Shown one piece after another: positions 23,529 through 34,572 of a stretch of 64,000 nucleotides of DNA. The first letter of the stretch is position 1; the number at the start of each line of letters is the position of its first letter. The notes under the pieces are model-generated. The model did no database searches. It saw only the letters and a program-made list of their open reading frames with translations, and was not told where the DNA came from. The stretch is taken from assembly GCF_024139115.2 (NCBI RefSeq), contig NC_085140.1:234548371-234612370 (forward strand), written 5' to 3'. The translations under genes and the position numbers were made by a program. This DNA comes from Armigeres subalbatus (lineage: Eukaryota > Arthropoda > Insecta > Diptera > Culicidae).

Positions 23529-24859
23529 CTAAACAGATAACAATGAATCAACAATTTGACGCCACAATGCACGGTTCGAGGCCGCATCTCTCCATCCTCG
23601 GATACGCCCCACGCTCGCCAAGTCGTTCTGCACCTGGTCTGCCCATCTCGCTCGCTGCGCTCCACGCCGTCTCGTACCTGCCGGATCGGAAGTGAACACC
23701 ATCTTTGCAGGGTTGCTGTCCGGCATTCTTGCAACATGTCCTGCCCATCGTACCCTTCCGGCTTTAGCTACCTTCTGGATACTGGGTTCGCCGTAGAGTT
23801 GGGCGAGCTCATGGTTCATTCTTCGCCGCCACACACCGTCTTCTTGCACACCGCCAAAGATGCTCCTAAGCACCCGTCTCTCGAATACCTGAGTGCTTGC
23901 AAGTCCTCCTCGAGCATTGTCCATGTTTCATGTCCGTAGAGGACTACCGGTCTTATTAACGTCTTGTACATGACACATTTGGTGCGGTGGCGAATCTTTT
24001 TCGACCGCAGTTTCTTCTGGAGCCCGTAGTAGGCCCGACTTCCACAGATGATGCGCCTTCGTATTTCACGACTAACGTTGTTGTCAGCCGTTAGCAAGGA
24101 TCCGAGGTAGACGAATTCCTCGACCACCTCGAAGGTATCCCCGTCTATCGTAACACTGCTTCCCAGGCGGGCCCTGTCGCGCTCGGTTCCGCCAACAAGC
24201 ATGTACTTTGTCTTTGACGCATTCACCACCAGTCCAACTTTTGTTGCTTCACGTTTCAGGCGGGTGTACAGTTCTGCCACCTTTGCAAATGTTCGGCCGA
24301 CAATGTCCATGTCATCCGCGAAACAAATAAATTGACTGGATCTGTTGAAAATCGTACCTCGGTTGTTACACCCGGCTCTCCGCATGACACCTTCTAGCGC
24401 AATGTTGGACAACAGGCACGAAAGTCCATCACCTTGTCTTAGTCCCCGGCGCGATTCGAACGAACTGGAGTGTTCGCCCGAAATCTTCACACAGTTTTGC
24501 ACACCATCCACCGTTGCTTTGATCAGTCTGGTAAGCTTCCCAGGGAAGCTGTTCTCGTCCATAATTTTCCATAGCTCTACGCGGTCTATACTGTCGTATG
24601 CCGCCTTGAAATCAACGAACAGATGGTGCGTTGGGACCTGGTATTCACGGCATTTTTGAAGGATTTGCCGTACAGTAAAGATCTGGTCCGTTGTCGAGCG
24701 GCCGTCAACGAAGCCGGCTTGATAACTTCCCACGAACTCGTTCACTAATGGTGACAGACGACGGAAGATGATCTGGGATATCACTTTGTAGGCGGCATTA
24801 AGGATGGTGATCGCTCGAAAGTTCTCACACTCCAGTTTGTCGCCTTTCTTGTAGATGGG
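23529..24859 (-). pseudogene. RTE-like ORF: RT core and C-terminal domain
   Basis: This continues the RT in the same frame after the in-frame TGA. Motifs are IYKKGDKLEC (before 24830), LFVDFKAAYDSIDRVELW (about 24625-24570), SRRGLRQGDGLSC (about 24455-24415) and the catalytic FADDMDIVG (about 24320-24295). SKTKYMLVGGTERD and FVYLGSLLTADNNVSREIRR follow. A frameshift near 23890-23900 separates it from the C-terminal part, with GRVRWAGHVARMPDSNPAKM, a signature common to this LINE group. Coding ends near 23530. The RT core looks well kept, so decay is recent relative to the plus-strand copy at 19745. Confidence 0.8.
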
Positions 24860-24862
24860 TCA

Positions 24863-26311
24863 TATAACCCCTTCCTTCCACTCCTCCGGTAGCTGTTCGG
24901 TTTCCCAGATTCTGACTATCAGTTTGTGCAGGCAAGTGGCCAGCTTTTCCGGGCCCATCTTGATGAGCTCAGCTCCAATACCATCCTTACCAGCTGCTTT
25001 ATTGGTCTTTAGCTGTTGAATGGCATCCTTAACTTCCCTCAAGGTGGGGGCTGGTTGGCTTCCATCGTCCGCTGAACTGACGTAGTCATCTCCTCCGCTG
25101 CCTTGACTTTCACTGCCTGTATTCTCAGCGCCATTCAGATGTTCCTCGTAGTGCTGCTTCCACCTTTCGATCACCACACGTTCGTCCGTCAAGATGCTCC
25201 TTATCCCGGCACATTTCGGCTCGCGGCACGAAGCCTTTGCGGGATGCGTTGAGCTTCTGATAGAACTTGCGTGTATCTTGAGAACGGCACAGCTGTTCCA
25301 TCTCCTCGCACTCCGCTTCTTCCAGGCGGCGTTTCTTCTCCTGAAAAGGCGGGTCTGCTGTCTCCGCTTCCGTCTATAACGTTCCACGTTCTGCCGGGTA
25401 CCTTGCTGCAGCGCGACCGCCCGCGCTGCGTCCTTCTCCTCCAGAATCTGTCTGCACTCTTCGTCGAACCAATCGTTCCGTCGACTTCGACCCATATACC
25501 CGACGTTGTTCTCCGCTGCGTCGTTAATGGCTGCTTTAACTGTACTCCAGCAGTCCTCAAGAGGGGCCCCATCGAGCTCACCCTCTTCCGGCAACGCTGC
25601 CTCGAGATGCTGCGCGTATGCAGTGGCGACATCAGGTTGCTTCAGTCGCTCTAGGTCGTACCGCGGCGGTCGTCGGTACCGAACACTGTTGATGACGGAT
25701 AGTTTTGGGCGCAGTTTAACCATCACCAGATAGTGGTCAGAGTCGATGTTAGCGCCACGATATGTCCTGACGTCGATAATGTCGGAGAAGTGCCGTCCAT
25801 CAATCAGAACGTGGTCGATTTGTGATTCTGTCTGCAGTGGTGATCTCCAGGTGTACCGATACGGGAGGCTGTGTTGGAAGTAGGTGCTACGAATGGCCAT
25901 ATTCTTGGAGGCGGCGAAATCAATTAGTCGTAGGCCGTTTTCGTTCGTCAGCCGGTGAGCGCTGAACTTTCCAATAGTCGGTCTAAACTCCTCCTCTTGG
26001 CCAACCTGAGCGTTCAAATCTCCTATGATGATTTTGACGTCGTGGCTTGGGCAGCTGTCGTACTCACGTTCCAGCTGCGCGTAGAATGCGTCCTTGGATG
26101 TGGATGCCGAATCCACGGTCCTTGAGCACATCGGCGAGTATGTGTGTGCTCCCGATGAAGTTGAGAGATTTGCAGTTCCACGAACCGAGTTTCCAATCGC
26201 TAGTCCCTTTTCGTCGCAGTGGTCTTCGCCGATGGTTCCGGTCCGTACTCTCTTGTTGATTGTTCGTTGCTTATGATTTTTTAAAGGCTGGCTTGCAGGG
26301 CCTGACACCAA
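24863..26311 (-). pseudogene. RTE-like ORF: endonuclease, linker and start of RT
   Basis: A 483-codon frame. The endonuclease is readable from KDAFYAQLEREYDSCP (about 26090) with IIGDLNAQVG (about 26040), YTWRSPLQTESQIDHVLIDG (about 25860-25800) and RGANIDSDHYLVMV (about 25750), all LINE endonuclease motifs. The N-terminal strand survives only as WNCKSLNFIGS in another frame (about 26190-26160). Comparison with the domain's normal length suggests that roughly 100 codons between are deleted near 26100. The linker is Arg-rich. RT begins with QLKTNKAAGKDGIGAELIK (about 25010-24955). The frame stops at TGA 24862-24860 and reopens in the same frame. Confidence 0.78.
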
Positions 26312-26640
26312 ATCCCCTAAATTTCCGGAGGACCATTCCTCCTTATTTCCGGTGGACCATGGTGCACAGTTTCACTTAGAGTCCCTCGCTGGCACTCGGA
26401 CGATGATCAGCCGCCCCTAACATGGAGAACAGACGCTGTTGTGAGCCGATCCTGACATGGAGAACAGACGCTCAAAAAGATTTGCACCTCCGGAGAGGAG
26501 CAAACCCCCCCCCTTCCCTGTCAGCATACGACCATAGTTCCCTCCGGGGTTGGTTATCCGATCTTCCCTAAGGTTGCTCGTATCCCGGCCAGCACCGCGG
26601 GGAGGTAGGGATAGGAGTTGCTGGGTAAGAGACTAAGGAC

Positions 26641-26841
26641 CGCGAGATGGGGTCTATTTTATTCCTTCAGGTACACGAAGTACCAATGGTACGCTTTACC
26701 CAGCATTTGCCGTTTTGCCTTTCTCGTATACTAAGTATACGGTAAAGGCTATATGATCGCTCCAAAAACAAACTTTTTATAGAAGGCCCGGAGACCCATA
26801 GTGTTATATACCAATCGACTCAGTTCGACGAATCGAGGTGA

Positions 26842-26899
<58 letters not shown>

Positions 26900-26938
26900 T
26901 GTGTATGTGTGTGTGTGTGTGTGCGCAAAACTACTCAA
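26641..26938 (+). repeat. Repeat leader with hairpin and (TG)n microsatellite
   Basis: A hairpin, GCCTTTCTCGTATACTAAG with its complement CTTAGTATAC...AAAGGC, lies at about 26716-26750. A block follows (about 26752-26845, GATCGCTCCAAAAACAAAC onward) that recurs at 27932-28030. A TG microsatellite with TATG interruptions spans about 26847-26930. The Cys-Val and His-Thr open frames here are microsatellite artefacts. Confidence 0.75.
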
Positions 26939-27915
26939 CAAAATGTCACTCATTTTTCGGGCACTTATCCTCAACCGATTTGCTCGCAACAAGTTGCATT
27001 CGACGCAGAATCCTGTCCCATTGTTTCCTATTTGAAATTGGCCAGATCGGACTATGGGATCGAGAGTTATGGCCAAAATACAAATTCATTTGAAAAAATC
27101 GCGTAGAAAATGTCACTCATTTTTCGGGCACTTATCCTCAACTGATTTGCTCGCAACAAGTTGCATTCGACGCAGAATCCTGTCCCATTGTTTCCTACTT
27201 GAAATTGGGCAGATCGAACTATGGGATCGAAAGTTATGGCCAAAATACAAATTCATACGAAAAATCGTGTAAAAATGTCACTCATTTTTCGGGCACTTAT
27301 CCTCAACCGATTTGCTTGCAACAAGTTGCATTCGACGCTGAATCCTGTCCCATTGTTTCCTATTTGAAATTGGCCAGATCGGACTATGGGATCGAAAGTT
27401 ATGGCCAAAATACAAATTCATACAAAAAAATCGCGTAAAAAATGTCACTCATTTTCGGACACTTATCCTCAACCGATTTGCTCGCAACAAGTTGCATTCG
27501 ACGCAAAATCCTGTCCCATTATTTACTATTTGAAATTGGCCAGATCGGACTATGGGATCGAGAGTTATGGCCAAAATACAAATTCATACGAAAATATTGC
27601 GTAAGAAATGTCACTCATTTTTCAGGCACTTATTCTCAACCGATTTGCTCGCAACAAATTGCATTCGACGCAAAATCCTTTCCCATTGTTTCCTATTGAA
27701 AATTGGACAGGTCGGACTATGGGATTGGAAGTTATGACCAAAATACCTTTTTCATAAAAATCACAAAAATGTCACCTATTTTTCGGACACCTAACCTTAA
27801 TCGATTCACACGAAACAAGTTGCATTCGACGCAGAATCCTGTCCCATTGTTTCCTATTGAAAATCGGCTAGATCGGACTACGGGATCAGAAGTTATGGCC
27901 AAAACACCATTTTAG
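26939..27915 (+). repeat. Six tandem copies of a ~166-bp repeat
   Basis: Units start at the word ATGTCAC at 26943, 27110, 27275, 27442, 27608 and 27769, giving periods of 167, 165, 167, 166 and 161 bp. Each unit carries GCAACAAGTTGCATTCGACG, CCTGTCCCATTGTTTCCTA and GTTATGGCCAAAATAC. The last copy is the most diverged. Open frames through the array (for example 27199-27438) repeat with the unit and have no start or domain of their own, so I treat them as non-coding. The array lies between two copies of the leader block. Confidence 0.85.
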
Positions 27916-28277
27916 TCTTTTTATACGAAAAGGCTGTATGTTCGCTCCAAAACCAAACTTTTACAGAGGGCCTGGAGACCCATAGTGTTATATACCAATC
28001 GATTCAGCTCGACGAACTGAGATGATGTCTCTGTCTCTCCCACTTCATACGGGAGTTTGGCAGAAAGACGGTCATGAGATTTATATCATAACAAATATTG
28101 CCCTCCGCTCGCGTAATGGGAATGACATTTTCGTTTTCTTTTTGTGTAGTCGGAGCTTCAGTTCAACTAACATCCAAAAGTAATATCCTTAAAATATATG
28201 ACTGGGTGAAATAAAACAGGGTTATGTACGTCAAAAAGATTGGAAAAGGAACCAAAAATGTCGAAATTCTTATTAGC
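27916..28277. repeat. Second leader block, then anonymous DNA
   Basis: 27932-28030 repeats the leader seen at 26752-26845 (GGAGACCCATAGTGTTATAT and ACCAATCGATTCAG). The remainder to 28277 is AT-rich with no identified feature. Confidence 0.6.
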
Positions 28278-28470
28278 ATATTGTAGATCAAGCTGAAAAC
28301 CGAACCTAGGTCCCGCGAAATCGCATTTTCTCGCATTTCCGGATGTTGCAACTGCATCGCGAGTAGTGCGCAACTGTGCCATAGTCGGGCACCACTCGCG
28401 ATGCAGTTGCGACATCCGGAAATGGGACAAAATATGATTTTCGGTTTTCAACTGGATCTACAATATCTTT
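28278..28470. mobile_element. 190-bp foldback element
   Basis: The inner arms TTTCCGGATGTTGCAACTGC (from about 28335) and GCAGTTGCGACATCCGGAAA (to about 28422) and the outer arms GTAGATCAAGCTGAAAACCG (about 28282) and CGGTTTTCAACTGGATCTAC (about 28441-28460) are inverted. They make a hairpin with short mismatched stretches. It is non-coding and MITE-like. Confidence 0.65.
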
Positions 28471-31400
28471 GCCATAAATAATCTGATTTTCATAGAACGG
28501 ACAAAGAAATTTGTCTTTTTTACTCCTAGCCACTAGCTCATCTTTTTTCAAGCACACACATTTTACGAAGGTCGAGAAAGGCACCATCACCGCTAGGTGG
28601 ATTAATCTGGGTTTTTTTTTCGAAATCTGACCAATTCAAAATTACAAAAAATAATCAAACTACCCCGTCCATAACGGCTTGGACGTTAGAGGGTTGGAAA
28701 GTAGCTTCACGACTCAGAAAAAAAATTCACTGGATTTCCGGTCCCGTCGATCTTGCTTTCAACATAAATCATGTTATTAAAAAAAAATCACTAAAATAAA
28801 GTAACCTGCTTCCAAGCAAAATATAAAACCTGCTCCCGGAAAGCCGCTGGAGATATATTCGGCGAACCTAATTCCCGAGGTATGAGGCTACCTTAACCTA
28901 TGGGTCTACTATCTACATCTTTGAGATTTCAAGCATCTTCAAGTAGAATCTATCGACATATTCGTTGTGATATTTGTTGATCTTAAGTCATGATTATGTT
29001 TCGAACTAACTACACACCACTGAGCGCTTTAGTAGATTCTTAAGACCCGTATTCTTTGACAAAACAAACCTTTGACAAAGCCTTGTCAAATAAACTTGGA
29101 ATTCCAGGATTACCTCCAATTTTTCCCCGTCAGCCCGCTGCTGTGTCTCACATGGCATCGCATCCCATCGAGTCTGATAGAGGGAATCAATTTGTTTCAA
29201 TTTTCATTGTATCAAGCGATCGAGAAGGCAACGAACTCAGTCCCATTCGCAATGCCTCCATAGTCAGCTCAGCCGTCCCTTGAATCAGTTGGCGCGTTTG
29301 CTATAGATGCACGTAGATTGGCCAGCGCTGTGGCTGTCCTGCACAAACGCTCCGCAATGAATTTAGCCGAATCGAACAGTTCGCTGCTTGGGCATTCAGT
29401 CTGCCGCGCCGCGTCTCTGTCGCCTCGATCGTTGAGTGACTCACTCATGACCTATCCCAATCAGTGTGCAATGTGTGTAACGTTCGCGCAACTTTCATGC
29501 GTCGTCGTTCCAACTCTGACAATTTATTGTTATTATTAGATTTTCTGTATCGTGCGAAAGCGCTGTCGACATCGTTGTCTGCGGCGGCGAAATCAACGCT
29601 CCATGCAACCCACTAACTGCAGCAACGAACATATATGCTGCCCGATCCCGAATGGGGGTCCCTCAGCTGCTCTTTCCCCTGAAAACTGGTTTACTCTTTC
29701 GAAAGTGTCCGCCGGAGCTGCGGTGGCGGTTTGGGACGGGCGATGGAGTGTTATTAAAAATTTTATACGCGCTTTTACCACAAGGCCCAATCATCAAACG
29801 TTGCCTGCATGCCTACATGCTGATTGGTGGTAATCGGAGTTCAACTACCTTAGGGAAAATAAATGGCTAATGTTTTGTTGTTGGGGAATTGAAGGAGCCG
29901 TTGTTCATTTGTCTTGTGGTGTCATAGATAAGACACAGACTGTCGCCGGTTCTTGTGATGCTATTTAAAATTAACGAGCAAATACGCAGTACGAGCTAGA
30001 TGACGTTGGTCAGGTAAACAATCATTCCAGCAGCGCGGTTACGCCTGATAACCTAAACAAATATTATGAAAATATAGCGCAGAATAAGCGCGATACTCGA
30101 AATTGGGCTTGTAGCTTATTTACATAGACTACAGAGACGAAGGACTAATTATTATAACGAGAGATAAACGTATATGGTAAATTGCTTTACAGTCATTTGG
30201 GTTTTGCGATAGCCAAGAAACTATAAACAGGTGTTTAATTTAAGATTTTACGTTGAAGTTTTGTTTATTTTCACCGTACTATCGACGCTTTTTATCAACC
30301 TGCATTTGTAGGAAGGGACTAATAATTGCAGGACAATAAGGTAATATGAAGTGAGTGTCAACGTTACCGAGTTTCCTTGAAATGGCACATTTTATCGCCG
30401 ACATCTCATTTAGTGTATAAATTTACACCTTCCACAGTATGATTCGAACAACAATGCAGGCAAAAGCACCATGAACTCGAGATTGTGATACGTATACCGC
30501 CCAGCCCGGTGTAAAACAATCTCCGACCGGACTTTTTTGATCCGGAGCTTGCAGCACAAATGCAATAACAATCGGCCAATCCCAATCGCACTCAAACAAC
30601 TCCTCGGTATGCCGACTCATTTCTTCCTGCCACAAATGGTCATACGGCATCGAATCGCACGTCCCACGAAGAAAGGCGCCAGCTGCAGAAATTTGTTGAA
30701 GATTAATCGCCTCTACACATTGGGTCCCTTTTCGGCTTCTTTCTCCAATCCCGTCCAGCTCAGCTGAGGCGGGGCGGGGGGTCCCTACATTAGCTCTTTC
30801 CCACATTTCTCGCTACGGATCGCATTTTCATGCGATCCACCTTTATTGAACGTTCGCCCTTCAACGCTTCCCTCGGTTGCAATTGTAGGCATGACCAAAG
30901 AGGCCCAACTCGGCCTTTTGTTCTCTCTCCTTTCATTTCTCCACATACTGACGGATATCTTCGGTCCCATCTGAGCTCCATCCATTCCACATCCCCACCC
31001 GATAAGGTCGCCGTCCCCGTGAGTGACCAGGCTGATTATTTTATTAGTCTCTACACTGTTTGAAGAATAATATTATTTATTGTACTTTCGTTGATGACCG
31101 TTCCATGCGTCACCACCACCGCCGCCAACCCGAACTGCTCATGGGGTCCAGCAAAACAATCATGCGATGATCAGTCTTTCCCTGCTCGAAGAAATTTAAT
31201 TTACAATCGAACGCGCAGACCAACGTGCCCGCTCCCATGTTGAAGAAAGAACCCACTGGACATCTATTTGGCCTTTGGTGCATCGATGTGCTTCCTCTCC
31301 CCATTTTGGTAGTAGGCAGGGTTGTAGGATAGTTAGGAGTCTATCACATCTAAGTTCACGAGTTTTTTCATTGAAATTTGAATAACTGATAAAAAATGGA

Positions 31401-32030
31401 AACGAGAGTGACGGCCCTATAGAAAACTAAATTTGATAATTCATCTATTTATGATATCGACAAGCATTGCGATAATTATGCAACCTATGAAAAGAACCTG
31501 ACTGTACCGCTGAATCTAAAACCGAGCGTTCCGTCCCCACTATCGTAGCCCACAGCTCCCCGGCTTAACAGCCCTATCTTAGCCTTTCATCGGCCCAATA
31601 CAAGCTTTTTATTATACTTCTCGGCCCATCTGCAGCGCGAGATATTTTTCGATGGAACAAGTTTCAATTAGGTCCAAATGTTTGGATTGTTGGATGTTGG
31701 CTGCTCGCTTGAACACTGGTTTTCGGGACGACGACCGCTGCCCCACTTGACTAGCCCACTACTAAATGGCTGGTATGTTGGGGCTTTCAGGGATTAGATT
31801 AAATGGATGGTTATATTTTTTTCTAACCGAGATGCATCTTTTTGATCGTGTGATGATGCAGTGAGCACGCATGTTTGCAAAAAGAAACGACGAACTTGGT
31901 GCTATTTTTCTTTGTTTCGCGATAAAATGAAAATATGTTCAGTGAGATGGAAAACGGAACAGTCCCAGTAAACACAAAATCGTATATAATGCAACATAAG
32001 ATGTAAAGTGAAGGCGATACAGGCCGGACT
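28471..32030. other. Anonymous DNA, no supported gene
   Basis: About 3.5 kb. A copy of the dispersed GAGAAAGGC repeat lies at 28574-28620. GC-richer parts occur at 29070-29450, 29560-29830 and 30450-31310 with open frames of 60-127 codons on both strands. None shows a recognisable domain, signal peptide or clear splice structure. A host exon cannot be excluded; transcript data would decide. Confidence 0.4.
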
Positions 32031-32100
32031 CGATTATCCGGAGTGTTGAAAAAAATTTCACTCCGGATAATCGAACCCTTCGGATAATCGAGCCATTTTT
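32031..32100. repeat. Short hairpin with CGATTATCCGGAGTG arms
   Basis: CGATTATCCGGAGTG at 32033-32047 is inverted as CACTCCGGATAATCG at 32061-32075, separated by 13 bases. A third, partial arm, TCGGATAATCGAG, follows at 32081. This resembles the end of an inverted-repeat transposon family; the rest of the element was not found. Confidence 0.5.
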
Positions 32101-32550
32101 TTGTTGTTGCTGAAAATTTAACTTTTGCTCAAATGATCTTTATTTTGGTTATAGAACATCTAATAAAATATCCCGTTTGTCCGTTCATGGATTCTGACTA
32201 CCGTCAGAGGTCAGCGCCGATCTGAAAATCGTCGGCGGTAACGTTTGTCATAATTTTGGTCGGCGATTTTTTTTATTACGTTCGTAACGTAATTTTTTCA
32301 GGATATTTTAATATATTAGCGGGAGATTTCCCCGCAAAAATCTAATTTGCTGACCCAGGAGATTCTTCCAAGTTTTTCGAATTTTCAACTGGAATTGCTC
32401 TAAAGTTTTCATGGGAAATTGTTTAGGAGTTTGCCTATGCCACCGGGCATGCATGCTTCGAATTTGACAGAATTTCCTTGTGATTTTCACAAAAACTGTT
32501 TCCAACGGAATTTCAACTGGATTTTTTTACGAAATTTCTTTGGATTTCTA

Positions 32551-33091
32551 CGTGAATTTCCTTATGTTGTCTATTAGTAATTCTTCGAAAATTCTACGAG
32601 AAAATATTTAAGAAGCTAAGGGTCGTTAGCATAGCATAGTTACGGTGTACTTCGTAGATTGAACACTAGTCATACTCATGTTTTTCTTTTGATATCCTTA
32701 TTCAGATTGCTTTCAGAAATCAAGGTGGGTGTGGTCCTTGATTTCAATCTAGGATAAAAATCACAAAAGCATGAGGATTACTACTCCTGGCCGCGCCTAT
32801 CTTCACCGTAACTTGGGAGGGGAAGGAAGTGTTGGTGTGGTACTTACTTAACGAGAGGCCCCCGACTCAGTGACACCCTCATAAATACCACGGAGTTGGA
32901 TATTGGGGAAGGTATTCGTTGGGTCAGGATTTACCTGTAGCTGACAATGTGAATGAAGTAGATCTTACACCGTAACACACCACGGAAAGGTGTCTACCCA
33001 GCGTTACGGGGGAACGTGAATTTCCTTATGTTATCTATTAGTAATTCTTCGGAAATTCTACGAGAAAATATTTAAAAAGCGAAGGGTCGTT
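32551..33091 (+). mobile_element. Dispersed 0.39-kb repeat flanked by 77-bp direct repeats
   Basis: The core at 32628-33014 begins AGCATAGCATAGTTACGG and ends CAGCGTTACGGG. It matches 50818-51133 closely (shared TACCACGGAGTTGGATATTG, GGTATTCGTTGGGTCAGGAT and CCGTAACACACCACG). It is flanked by two 77-bp copies, 32551-32627 and 33015-33091, differing at about four bases. The core has no coding capacity. The flanks look like an exceptionally long target-site duplication or a local duplication. Confidence 0.65.
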
Positions 33092-33300
33092 TGACTGAAA
33101 GTCATTTCACCTAATACCACATGGCCGAATAATACGTTAAGCCTCAAGCTATCTAGCCGAATTCCATTTGTCCGATACGGTTATTATGTGGAAAATGGTT
33201 TGGCGGTACGACCAAACTAACCATTTGGCCGAAAAAGCCGTATGCCCTAACAGGTCGTTTGGTCGAATAGGCCTTGTCATCGAAAATTCCATTTGCGGAA
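33092..33300 (+). repeat. Degenerate minisatellite with CATTTGGCCGAA motif
   Basis: Imperfect repeats of CCATTTGGCCGAA and GTCGTTTGGTCGAAT-like words with variable spacing. Low-complexity, non-coding. Confidence 0.6.
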
Positions 33301-33309
33301 AACGCTCCA

Positions 33310-33415
33310 CTAGCTCCACTAGGTGCTGTGTGAATGTCCTGTCCGTTGTCTAATGTTAAGTGTTAAGTATTCAGTCTGTGCGAACTCTGGTCAAAGATGG
33401 TAATCCTGTCTTTCT
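33310..33415 (+). repeat. 3' fragment of a SINE also present at 38610-38850
   Basis: About 100 bases, including GTCCGTTGTCTAATGTTAAG and ATCCTGTCTTTC, match 38755-38840 in the same orientation. The tRNA-like head is missing, so this is a 5'-truncated copy. Confidence 0.6.
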
Positions 33416-34140
33416 TTCTATTAAATTCTACAAAAAGATCTTCCTAATTTTTAAGAAATTTACTCAGTATTTCAACGGTAGTGTTTTCGAAATTTCGAAG
33501 GATATTCTTCAGAATTTTCATTAAAGGTTCTTAGTTTTTACGAAAAGCTTTTTCGATTTTTAAACGAAACAATATAAGGAATTTTCAAGAAAAAATAGCC
33601 TTTTCACGAGAAATCCGTCAGGGGCGACGACGCAAACCACTAACCGAGTGGGAAATCTGGAGGATCCCAAAAAATGAAAACTTCTAAATTTAATCGTTAA
33701 GCACCAAGATTTATCTGATGCATTTGTTTTTGTATTATGAGTATGCACTTAATGTTGTGGCTTATACATGCTGTGGCCTTCCGAAAATTCCGAACATTCG
33801 TGAAATAAAACAAAAAATAATGAATTTCATTGCATAGCACCATTTGACATTCTAATAACGGAATTTATTTCATTTGATTTATTCAAACTGAGTAATCTGC
33901 AGTACATAAAATTCGTCTACATTCAGCTCGGTCAGTATTTGCACGTCGTTAACTTTGTAGTCCACGGAGGGAACTCAAATCGAACCAGCTTGCGCACCTC
34001 GCCTTCTTGTCCCCTGCGGATCCCTATCAGGAGCTATTTTCACCAGGTTATTGTCCGACATGCTGAGCATGACATTATGTATGGATCACCTTGGCCACCG
34101 AGCGATTCTTTAGAAAATGAAAATATTTATTTCATAACTA
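33416..34140. other. Anonymous AT-rich DNA
   Basis: It contains decayed GAATTTTC-like repeats (33420-33600) and nothing else recognised. Confidence 0.4.
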
Positions 34141-34302
34141 AGGGAAGATCCATTAATTACGTAACGAAAACAATGGCAATTTCAATCCCCCTCCACCCTA
34201 TGTCACACTTTTTGTATGAGTTATCTAAGAACATGTATGATTGTCACACTTCAGGGAACCCCCCTACCCCTCTAAACGTTACGTAATTAATGGATGTTCC
34301 CT
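34141..34302. mobile_element. 162-bp MITE-like element with 26-bp inverted ends
   Basis: AGGGAAGATCCATTAATTAC... at 34141-34166 is inverted at 34277-34302 (ends ...AATGGATGTTCCCT) with one mismatch. It contains no coding frame of its own. The ATTACGTAACG word in the arms is shared with the neighbouring element at 34409-34572. Confidence 0.75.
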
Positions 34303-34408
34303 AAACACAAGGATTTTTTGTTGATACTATGCGTACACCAGTTCCAGTGTTTGAATCTATACATGGACCACCGTTGGCGAAATAACCATTTTTTCATAAA
34401 AATATTGA

Positions 34409-34572
34409 GGCTGTTCATAAATTACGAAACGCTGGAAGGAGAGGCAGCCAGTCAGACCGTGCGTTACGATTCATACAAACCAATGAAACCTTCCAAACAA
34501 AAAGCGTTACGAGGGGGAGGATGGAAGTTCAAAATCGTCAAATTTAGCGTTACGTAATTTGTGAACGAACCC
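34409..34572. mobile_element. Second MITE-like element with TTACGTAA-type ends
   Basis: The left end GGCTGTTCATAAATTACG and the right end, which on the minus strand reads GGGTTCGTTCACAAATTACG, form imperfect inverted repeats of about 26 bp. It is 164 bp long, close to the neighbouring element, and probably a related family. Confidence 0.65.

Larger units (their letters stand above)
23520..26640 (-). mobile_element. RTE-like LINE, near full length but defective
   Basis: Minus-strand element. Reading leftward: a 5' region (about 26640-26312) without ORF, a damaged endonuclease (26311-25700), a linker (25700-25000), RT (25000-23900) and a C-terminal domain ending near 23530. The 3' end is followed on the minus strand by TAAATAAATGAAAATGAATG-like sequence, consistent with the short-repeat tails of RTE LINEs. 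A single ORF without RNase H fits the RTE group. The clade name is inferred from the domain style and was not checked by phylogeny. Confidence 0.75.

Noticed and set aside
26801..27106. Cys-Val and His-Thr repeat open frames
   Set aside because: They are translations of the (TG)n microsatellite on both strands.
27054..27915. Series of similar 60-85 codon proteins
   Set aside because: They recur with the ~166-bp tandem unit in several frames and have no independent start or domain.
30423..30806. 127-codon minus-strand frame beginning MWERANVGTPRPASAEL
   Set aside because: No domain recognised, and overlapping frames exist on both strands; cannot be supported as a gene.
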